A DNA stretch of 49,193 bases from Mycobacterium neglectum (GTDB lineage Bacteria > Actinomycetota > Actinomycetes > Mycobacteriales > Mycobacteriaceae), in contig NZ_NVQE01000042.1 of the NCBI RefSeq assembly GCF_002591975.1, positions 1 to 49,193 on the forward strand. Direction: 5' to 3'. This document shows positions 43,145-49,193 of the stretch, in pieces. The notes under the pieces were generated by a model, which ran no database searches, was not told where the DNA came from, and worked only from the letters and a program-made list of their open reading frames with translations. Each line of letters opens with the position of its first letter. Position 1 is the first letter of the stretch. The position numbers and the translations under genes were made by a program.

Positions 43145-44508
43145 GCACGTCGTATTGCGTTGTCGGCGGAGGGATTTCAGGTCTCGTCGCCGCATATCGG
43201 TTGCGGGTCTGGGCGGGTCCGGACGTGTCGATAGCGCTGATCGACCCGGCTGACCGGCTGGGAGGTGTGCTGCGCACCGAGCGGATCGGCGGCCAGCTGA
43301 TGGACGTCGGCGCCGAGGCTTTCCTCGCCCGACGTCCCGAGGTGCCCGCACTGCTGGCCGAGCTGGGCCTGAGTGGCAGGCAGATCGGCACCACGGGGGC
43401 GCGGCCGTTGATCTACAGCCAGGGGCGCCTGCACCCGATGCCAACGGACACGCTGCAGGGCATTCCGGCGCAGCCCGCGGCGCTCACCGGACTGGTGGAC
43501 GAGGCGACACTGGCGCGAATCCGTGACGAGCGGGACCGGCCGCTGCGCTGGCGGCCCGGGGCCGATCCGTCCGTTGCCGAGTTGGTCTCCGACCGGTTCG
43601 GTGACCAGGTGGTGGCCCGCTCGGTGGATCCGCTGCTGGCAGGTGTGTACGCCGGATCGTCGGCGACCATCGGCGTGCGCTCGGCTCTTCCGACGCTGGC
43701 CGCCGCGCTGGACCGCGGCGCGCGCAGCCTGACCGATGCGGTGCGCGACGCGTTGTCTGCCTCGGGGCCGTCCGTAGCCACCGGGTCGGTGTTCGGGGCG
43801 ATCGACGGCGGCTATGCGGTGCTGGTCGACGAGTTGGTCCAGCGGGCAGATTTCCGTTGGCTGCAGGTGGCCGTCGAGCGGATCGGCCGTTCGCAGCGGG
43901 GCTGGGAGATCGTCGACGACGAGGGCGGGCGTCACCATGCCGACGCGGCGGTATTGGCTGTACCGGCGCCGCGGCTCGCCCGCCTCGTTGACGACGTAGC
44001 CCCGCGCACCGCCGCGGCCGCTCGCCGCATCGGGGTGGCCTCGAGTGCGCTGGTGGCTCTGGCTCTCCCGGGGGGTACTCCGTTGCCTCAGCAGTCCGGG
44101 GTGCTGGTCGCGAGGGGAGAACGATTGCACGCCAAGGCGATAACGCTTTCGTCGCGAAAATGGGGTCAGCGCGGCAACGTCGAGCTGGTGCGCCTGTCAT
44201 ACGGCCGGTTCGGCGAGGACGTGGCGCGCCGCGCGGGCGACGAAGACCTGCTGGACTGGGCGGCGCAGGACCTGGCCACGGTGTTCGGGGTCGCCACCGA
44301 GCCCGAGGACTGTCACGTCGCGCGATGGATCGACGCGATGCCACAGTACGGCCCGGGCCACGGCGAACTTGTCGCCGAGCTGCGGGCGGGTGTACCTCCG
44401 ACGTTGGCCGTCGCCGGTGCCTACCTGGACGGCATCGGGGTGCCCGCGTGTGTGGGCGCAGCCACCAAGGCGGCCGGCTCGCTCGTCACCTCGCGCGTGG
44501 CACGATAG
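43141..44508 (+). CDS. hemY: Coproporphyrinogen III oxidase (HemY/CgoX)
   Basis: A 455-residue FAD enzyme that oxidises coproporphyrinogen III to coproporphyrin III in the actinobacterial haem route; it is often annotated protoporphyrinogen oxidase. The N-terminal FAD-binding motif VVGGGISGLVAAYRL is followed by GGVLRTERI. The C-terminal FAD motif is VAGAYLDGIGVPACVGAATKAA. The start GTG is inside the hemE stop. The next gene, hemQ, begins 4 bp after its stop. It matches Rv2677c. Confidence 0.93.
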   Translation: MSTSYCVVGGGISGLVAAYRLRVWAGPDVSIALIDPADRLGGVLRTERIGGQLMDVGAEAFLARRPEVPALLAELGLSGRQIGTTGARPLIYSQGRLHPMPTDTLQGIPAQPAALTGLVDEATLARIRDERDRPLRWRPGADPSVAELVSDRFGDQVVARSVDPLLAGVYAGSSATIGVRSALPTLAAALDRGARSLTDAVRDALSASGPSVATGSVFGAIDGGYAVLVDELVQRADFRWLQVAVERIGRSQRGWEIVDDEGGRHHADAAVLAVPAPRLARLVDDVAPRTAAAARRIGVASSALVALALPGGTPLPQQSGVLVARGERLHAKAITLSSRKWGQRGNVELVRLSYGRFGEDVARRAGDEDLLDWAAQDLATVFGVATEPEDCHVARWIDAMPQYGPGHGELVAELRAGVPPTLAVAGAYLDGIGVPACVGAATKAAGSLVTSRVAR

Positions 44509-44512
44509 GGCT

Positions 44513-45208
44513 ATGGCCAAGCTCGACTACGACGCGCTCAATTCCACCGTCCGCTACCTGATGTTTTCGGTGTTCTCGGTGGAGCCTGGTGAATTGGGCG
44601 ACGAGCGCGCCGCCGCCGTCGACGAGACGGCCACCTTCCTCAAGCAACAGGAAGACAAGGGCGTCGTGATACGCGGAATCTATGACATCGCCGGCATGCG
44701 GGCCGACGCCGACTTCATGTTCTGGACCCACGCCGAGACCGTCGAGGCCCTGCAGGCGACCTACTCGGATTTTCGCCGCACCACCGCCCTGGGTCGGGCG
44801 AGCGATCCGGTGTGGAGCAGCGTGGCGTTGCACCGGCCCGCCGAGTTCAACAAGAGCCACATCCCTGCCTTCCTGGCCGGTGAGGAGCCCGGCGCGTACG
44901 TCTGCGTGTATCCGTTCGTGCGGTCGCTGGAGTGGTACCTGCTGCCCGATGACGAGCGCCGCAAGATGCTGGCCGAGCACGGTATGGCCGCCCGGGAGTA
45001 CAAGGACGTCCGCGCGAACACGGTGCCCGCTTTCGCGCTCGGGGACTACGAGTGGATCCTGGCGTTCGAGGCGCCCGAGTTGTATCGCATCGTCGACCTG
45101 ATGCGTGAACTGCGCGCCACCGACGCCCGCCGTCACACCCGCGAAGAGACCCCGTTTTTCACCGGGCCGCGGGTGAGCGTGGAAGAGTTGATCACCAAAC
45201 TCCCGTAA
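44513..45208 (+). CDS. hemQ: Coproheme decarboxylase HemQ (chlorite-dismutase family)
   Basis: HemQ (ChdC) decarboxylates iron-coproporphyrin to haem b. The 231 residues show the ferredoxin-like dimeric repeat. Tyr133 in VCVYPFVRSLEWYLLP and His156 in LAEHGMAAREY fit the catalytic Tyr and proximal haem His of HemQ; no distal Arg of true chlorite dismutases is evident. It is the third gene of the hemE-hemY-hemQ cluster, 4 bp from hemY, and corresponds to Rv2676c. The pathway needs ferrochelatase (HemH), which is not in the window. Confidence 0.93.
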   Translation: MAKLDYDALNSTVRYLMFSVFSVEPGELGDERAAAVDETATFLKQQEDKGVVIRGIYDIAGMRADADFMFWTHAETVEALQATYSDFRRTTALGRASDPVWSSVALHRPAEFNKSHIPAFLAGEEPGAYVCVYPFVRSLEWYLLPDDERRKMLAEHGMAAREYKDVRANTVPAFALGDYEWILAFEAPELYRIVDLMRELRATDARRHTREETPFFTGPRVSVEELITKLP

Positions 45209-45230
45209 CGCTTCCGGCGGAAGGACACAG

Positions 45231-46880
45231 GTGTCTGAGGCAATAACCGGACAGGCCAAGCTTTTTGACCCGTTGACCACCAAAGGCACGGCCTTCACCC
45301 ACGCCGAACGACGCAAGTACGGCCTGCTGGGCATGTTGCCCACCGCGGAGAAAACCCTCGATCAACAGGTCGAGCACAGCTGGCGCGAGTTCTCCACCCG
45401 CCGGCCCGGTCTCGACCAGCACATCTACCTGCGGGCGCTGCAGGATCGCAACGAGACGTTGTACTACCGGTTGCTCCACGACCACATCGCCGAGACGATG
45501 CCGATCGTCTATACCCCGACCGTCGGCGAGGCGTGTCAGCGCTTCAGCGAGATCTATCGCCGGCCGCGCGGACTGTTCGTGAGCTATCCCGACCGCGAAC
45601 ACCTGCGCGAGGTGTTGAGCAATCGCCCGCATCGCAATCCCGATGTGATCGTGGTGACCGACGGTCAGCGGATTCTGGGACTCGGCGATCAGGGCATCGG
45701 CGGCATGGGCATCCCGATCGGGAAGCTGTCGCTGTACATCCTCATCGGAGGCATCAACCCGGCGCGCACCCTGCCGATCGTGCTCGACGTGGGCACCGAC
45801 AATGTCGAACTGCTGGAAGATCCCCAGTATCTGGGCTGGCGGCACCGGCGCATCGACGACGAGGACTACTACGCGTTCATCGACGAGTTCGTGGCCGCGG
45901 TTCGCGATGAACTTCCGGACGTATTACTGCAATGGGAAGATTTCGCTACCGCGCACGCCCAGCCGATCCTCGAGCGCTACCGCGACGAGCTACTCACCTT
46001 CAACGACGACATCCAGGGGACCGCCGCCGTGGCCGTCGGCGCGCTGCATGGCGCCACCAAGGTCGCCGGAGTCCCGCTGTCCCAACAGCAGGTCGTGATG
46101 CTGGGTGCCGGTTCGGCCGGTATCGGTGTGCTGAACATGGTCAAGCGGGAGATGGTCGCGCAAGGACTGTCGGAACAGGAAGCGACGTCGCGGATCTGGG
46201 TGGTCGATGTCGTGGGACTGCTCACCGACGACCGCGCCGACCTGTCCGACGGGCAACGCGCGTTCGCCCAGCCGACGAGCTCGGTGGGGGACTGGGGCTT
46301 GTCCGGGCCCGCGCAGCTGGCCGACGTTGTGCATCACGTTGATGTGGGTGTGCTGCTGGGTCTTTCGACCGCGGCGGGTGCGTTCACCGAAGAGATCGTC
46401 CGCGAGCTCGCGGCCAAGACCGAGCGGCCGATCATCTTCCCGCTGTCCAATCCCACGAGCAGGGCCGAGGCACACCCCGCCGAGTTGGACGAGTGGACTG
46501 GCGGGCGGGCGTTGATCGCCACGGGGTCACCGTTCGCGCCGTTGCACCGCGACGGTGTCGAGCGGCCGGTCGCACAGTGCAACAACGCGTACATCTTCCC
46601 GGCGATGGGGCTGGCGGTGACGGCGGCGCAAGCGACGCGGGTGACCGACGACATGATGCGGGCCGCGGCGACCAGCCTCGGTGATGCGTCTCCCGCTCTG
46701 AGGGATCCCAATCAGCCGCTGCTGCCCGCCTGGTCGGAAGTGCCCGACATCGCCGTGAAGATTGCGCTCGCCGTCGGCCGGCAAGCGGTCGCGGACGGCG
46801 TCGCCCCGAAACGCAGCGACGACGAGTTGGCCGCGCGCATCGCCGAGGTGCGCTGGATTCCCGATTACCCATCGACATAG
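45231..46880 (+). CDS. mez: NAD(P)-dependent malic enzyme
   Basis: Malic enzyme converts malate to pyruvate and CO2 with reduction of NAD(P). The 549 residues are the size of the large bacterial/eukaryotic-type enzyme. Motifs are MPIVYTPTVGEACQRFSEI with the active-site Tyr, GGMGIPIGKLSLY, FNDDIQGTAAVAVGAL near metal ligands, and LGAGSAGIGV for nucleotide binding. The GTG start has GGCGGAAGGA before it. In M. tuberculosis mez (Rv2332) is elsewhere; here it lies between hemQ and a secreted-protein gene, so its position is not that of M. tuberculosis. Confidence 0.93.
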   Translation: MSEAITGQAKLFDPLTTKGTAFTHAERRKYGLLGMLPTAEKTLDQQVEHSWREFSTRRPGLDQHIYLRALQDRNETLYYRLLHDHIAETMPIVYTPTVGEACQRFSEIYRRPRGLFVSYPDREHLREVLSNRPHRNPDVIVVTDGQRILGLGDQGIGGMGIPIGKLSLYILIGGINPARTLPIVLDVGTDNVELLEDPQYLGWRHRRIDDEDYYAFIDEFVAAVRDELPDVLLQWEDFATAHAQPILERYRDELLTFNDDIQGTAAVAVGALHGATKVAGVPLSQQQVVMLGAGSAGIGVLNMVKREMVAQGLSEQEATSRIWVVDVVGLLTDDRADLSDGQRAFAQPTSSVGDWGLSGPAQLADVVHHVDVGVLLGLSTAAGAFTEEIVRELAAKTERPIIFPLSNPTSRAEAHPAELDEWTGGRALIATGSPFAPLHRDGVERPVAQCNNAYIFPAMGLAVTAAQATRVTDDMMRAAATSLGDASPALRDPNQPLLPAWSEVPDIAVKIALAVGRQAVADGVAPKRSDDELAARIAEVRWIPDYPST

Positions 46881-46904
46881 GCAAAGTCCGGTCATCATTG
46901 GTCA

Positions 46905-47216
46905 ATGATCACCAAGGCGTTGCTTGTCACGACACTGCCGTTGGTCGCGCTCGCGCTGGCGCCGGTCGCGGCCGCGCAGCCACCTGGCGGCGAACATTGT
47001 GCGCCTGCCAATGGGCAGAGCATCGTCATCACCGCCGGTGACATCGACTGCATCACTGCCGCTGATTACGCCGCTCAGTACGATCTGTACGGAGAAAAGT
47101 TTCAGACGATCGGGCCGTTCACCTGCTACACCGGCAATGCGATGACGGCGCCGTTGATCTTTCAGTGCGTTGCCGACACCGAGGACCAATCCGAGTTCGG
47201 GGTTTACCCGGCTTAG
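46905..47216 (+). CDS. Small secreted cysteine-containing protein
   Basis: A 103-residue protein with a Sec signal peptide (KALLVTTLPLVALALAPVAAAQ; cleavage near Ala24). The mature ~79 residues have four cysteines (32, 49, 74, 88) that could form two disulfides, and few charges. It resembles small mycobacterial secreted proteins with no assigned function. The ATG lacks a strong RBS, but spacing after the malic enzyme stop (24 bp) suggests possible co-transcription. It converges on msrB with 3 bp between stops. Confidence 0.78.
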   Translation: MITKALLVTTLPLVALALAPVAAAQPPGGEHCAPANGQSIVITAGDIDCITAADYAAQYDLYGEKFQTIGPFTCYTGNAMTAPLIFQCVADTEDQSEFGVYPA

Positions 47217-47219
47217 CGA

Positions 47220-47633
47220 CTACTCGGCGGGTACGAGCCGCAGTGAGATCGAGTTGATGCAGTAGCGCTGATCGGTCGGCGTCGGGTAACCCTCACCCTC
47301 GAAGACGTGGCCAAGGTGGCTGTGGCAGTTGGCGCAGATCACCTCGACGCGGTGCATGCCCAGGGTGTCATCGGAGCGCAGGATCACCGCGTCGGAGTTG
47401 GCCGGATCGAAGAAGGACGGCCAGCCGCAGTGGGATTCGAACTTCTCACTGCTGCGGAACAACTCGGCTCCGCACGCCCGGCATTCGTAGACACCTTCGG
47501 TCTTGGCGTCGGTGTACTCACCGACGAACGGGCGCTCGGTACCGGCCTCGCGTAGTACGTGGTACTCCTCGGGATTGAGCTTCTTGCGCCACTCGTCGTT
47601 GGACAGCTGCAGCTTGGGGGCGGGGGTCGTCAT
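47220..47633 (-). CDS. msrB: Peptide methionine-R-sulfoxide reductase MsrB
   Basis: MsrB reduces the R-epimer of methionine sulfoxide in proteins. The 137 residues contain the zinc cysteines Cys51 and Cys54 (CRAC) and Cys100 and Cys103 (CANC). HCGWPSFFD and the catalytic RYCIN motif (Cys125) follow. It matches Rv2674. The ATG at 47633 lies nine bases downstream of the SnoaL-protein stop on the same strand, so the two may be co-transcribed. Confidence 0.95.
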   Translation of the reverse strand: MTTPAPKLQLSNDEWRKKLNPEEYHVLREAGTERPFVGEYTDAKTEGVYECRACGAELFRSSEKFESHCGWPSFFDPANSDAVILRSDDTLGMHRVEVICANCHSHLGHVFEGEGYPTPTDQRYCINSISLRLVPAE

Positions 47634-47642
47634 ATCTCCACG

Positions 47643-49193
47643 CTAGCGCTGTTGCGCTACCCGCACCCGCTCCTCGGCGTAGGCAAACGCGGCGTCTTCG
47701 TCGTCGGGGTCGAATTCACACATGCCGGCGGCTCGTCCGTCTGCAGCCTCGAATACGAAGAGTCGCACCCATGTGTATTGCTCGCCGTCTGGCCCAACTG
47801 CTTCTCGCTCCTGGCGGCCAACGACGACGGCAGGGGACAACCAGTGTTCAACTGAGTTCCATATCCGCGCCGAGGCGACCATCGCGTTCAGCCCATCGAA
47901 GCTGGCGCGAAGCTCGGCGGCCGTGCGATCCGGGAATCCCGAGCGAGACCGGTTACCGGTTCGTAGGTCGGGGTGACTGAGCTCGCCGAACACCCGGTCA
48001 AAGTCGCCGTTATTGGCGGCGATCAGCCACTCCGTGCCGACCCCAACTCCTGCCGCGAACGACGCTCCTTCCCCGGCGCAATAACGCCGCTGGAGCTCGC
48101 GATAGGCGCCCTCGAAGTCGTCTTCGTCGAAGCGGCCCTCGTAGATCTGCAGACCGTTGTCGTCCATTTCGTAAACGTGAAGGTAGGCCGTCTCGTTCCC
48201 GGAGTCATCTGACCAACGGCCCTTATGCAGATTCAGGCGATCACCCCGAACTGCGAGGACGCGTCTCTCAAAATGGCTGTACTGGGCGAGTATCCGCTCG
48301 AATGCGGCTCGGAACTCGGTGCGGCCGCTGATCGGGTCACCGGTCAGTCGCCGATGATCGTCATACACCAGGTCGTCTGAGAAGCAGTTCATAATCGCGT
48401 CGATATCGTGAGCGTTCAGTGCTTGACCGAGCTTCTCTGCGGACTGAACGCTGCGGTTCGTCACAGCGAGTCGGACGCTGGCCGCCTGCATCCGCTCCTC
48501 GGCGTAAGCAAACGCCGCATCCTCGTCCTCAGGATCGAATTCGTATACCGACAACAACTGGCCGTGGCCGTGCTCGCCGACGGCAATGCTTTTCCACGTG
48601 TACAGTTCGCCATCACGTCCACGAGCATCTCGCTGCAAACGAAAGACACTCAGACCAGACGACAACCAACAGATTGCCGGCTGCCACATGTTTGAGGAGA
48701 CGACCAGTTCGTCCAAGTGTTTGAACCAACTAATGAGCGCATCGGTGGAACCACCCGGCGAGGGGGAGCCAGACCGGTTGCCCCAATGCAGTGTGGGAGA
48801 AAGCAACTCACGAGACAACAACTCATGGTCGCCTCGCGCGATCGCGAGCGCTGTTTCACACACCGCGAGGCCGTTTTCGGCGAACTCTGACCCCTCGCCC
48901 GCGTAGTAGCGACGCTCCAGTTCGCGGTAGGCGCCCTCGAAGTCGTCTTCGTCGAAGCGGCCGTGATAGGTGATTAGTCCGTTGTGAACTTCGAAAATCG
49001 TAAGTCCGCTGGTTTCGTTGCCATCGTCGTCTGATGCAATGCTCGAGACGAGGTGCAGGCTTTGACGGCTCTTCGATTTTGAGCGGGCAATCAGCATGAT
49101 GTCTGGGTTGCGGCCCGCTGTTTGCGGGTGCAGTGGAAGCGTATCCGGCGGGCCGAGTTTTCTGTGTTTCTGAACCCGCACGCTGTGCGTTTG
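47643..49193 (-). CDS. Tandem SnoaL/NTF2-like protein (partial, right edge)
   Basis: An open frame enters at the right edge and ends at TAG 47643, giving at least 516 residues. It holds two copies of one ~275-residue unit (period 825 bp). Each unit has an NTF2/SnoaL-like half (LGQALNAHDIDAIMNCFSDDLVYDD in the second) and a shared segment GRFDEDDFEGAYREL, plus a second NTF2-like half ending FAYAEER. The first unit lacks its opening half, so the gene starts outside the window; the GTG at 49181 is not a likely start. Similar units are found at the C-terminus of mycobacterial adenylate-cyclase or regulator proteins, so a catalytic or DNA-binding domain may precede. Confidence 0.78.
   Translation of the reverse strand, partial: QTHSVRVQKHRKLGPPDTLPLHPQTAGRNPDIMLIARSKSKSRQSLHLVSSIASDDDGNETSGLTIFEVHNGLITYHGRFDEDDFEGAYRELERRYYAGEGSEFAENGLAVCETALAIARGDHELLSRELLSPTLHWGNRSGSPSPGGSTDALISWFKHLDELVVSSNMWQPAICWLSSGLSVFRLQRDARGRDGELYTWKSIAVGEHGHGQLLSVYEFDPEDEDAAFAYAEERMQAASVRLAVTNRSVQSAEKLGQALNAHDIDAIMNCFSDDLVYDDHRRLTGDPISGRTEFRAAFERILAQYSHFERRVLAVRGDRLNLHKGRWSDDSGNETAYLHVYEMDDNGLQIYEGRFDEDDFEGAYRELQRRYCAGEGASFAAGVGVGTEWLIAANNGDFDRVFGELSHPDLRTGNRSRSGFPDRTAAELRASFDGLNAMVASARIWNSVEHWLSPAVVVGRQEREAVGPDGEQYTWVRLFVFEAADGRAAGMCEFDPDDEDAAFAYAEERVRVAQQR
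47643..49193. repeat. 825-bp intragenic duplication
   Basis: Two DNA copies, one from the stop to about 48476 and the other from there to the right edge, encode the same 275-residue unit. Best conserved are GCGCCCTCGAAGTCGTCTTC (near 48108 and again near 48931) and the region encoding FAYAEER (near 47675 and 48500). The rest is diverged, so this is an old duplication with some strongly conserved blocks. Confidence 0.7.

Noticed and set aside
44513..45208. True chlorite dismutase
   Set aside because: The gene sits in a hemE-hemY cluster and its Tyr133/His156 pattern fits coproheme decarboxylase, so detoxification of chlorite is unlikely.

Overview
The window is chromosomal DNA of a fast-growing mycobacterium (Mycolicibacterium/Mycobacterium type). 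GC content is high and GTG or TTG starts are common. The proteins closely match the M. tuberculosis SigA, SigB, IdeR, SthA, PpgK, Dut, Dxs, HemE and Cei sequences that I know, and the gene order follows the M. tuberculosis block from Rv2716 down to about Rv2674. Rv numbers are assigned from memory of synteny, not from a search. Genes are densely packed and no gene-free stretch exceeds 300 bp. I found no rRNA, tRNA or CRISPR array.

Layout. 1-235: apparent end of an insertion-sequence transposase abutting a phzF gene cut to its first ~38 codons. 273-3829: alpha/beta hydrolase, PAC2 protein and transhydrogenase SthA. 3972-5788: lipoprotein and DUF4192 protein. 5805-7662: iron regulator IdeR and sigma factor SigB, with a hairpin terminator between them and a SigE/SigH-type promoter before sigB. 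7746-10652: small conserved proteins, the YihY membrane protein and RidA. 10734-13893: an accessory island with a membrane protein, an O-methyltransferase, and a TOBE regulator plus modA without modBC. 13911-18618: primary sigma factor SigA, polyphosphate glucokinase, SuhB, Cei and a DUF4193 protein. A perfect CRP-type site lies between the last two. 18648-23799: DUF3093, Dut, DUF3710, hydrolase, OB-fold protein, DUF3159 and an MFS exporter. 23801-28450: two RCK potassium-regulatory proteins divergent from a KimA-like transporter and a TrmA-like RNA methyltransferase.

28540-30351 encodes a fused membrane cytochrome b / molybdopterin oxidoreductase. 30425-33844 has a GbsR/MarR-type regulator and SRPBCC protein divergent from a three-gene ABC exporter (Rv2688c-2686c type). 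NhaA (34116) sits where M. tuberculosis has arsA/arsB1 and ends in a calcium-loop-like sequence. Dxs follows, then a PhoD-like phosphodiesterase broken by one extra base, an MEST-like hydrolase, RNase D and a DUF3000 protein. 42080-45208 is the coproporphyrin-dependent haem cluster hemE-hemY-hemQ. The window ends with malic enzyme, a small secreted cysteine protein, MsrB and an internally duplicated SnoaL/NTF2-like protein that runs off the right edge.

Together the genes cover transcription control (SigA, SigB, IdeR), redox and NADPH balance (SthA, Mez, MsrB), nucleotide and isoprenoid housekeeping (Dut, Dxs), haem synthesis, potassium/sodium transport and envelope integrity. The candidate novelties are the fused molybdo-cytochrome protein, the orphan TOBE-ModA pair, the calcium-loop tail on NhaA, the RCK/KimA potassium locus, the CRP site, and the duplicated SnoaL protein. 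I see no clearly new multi-gene defence or mobile system.
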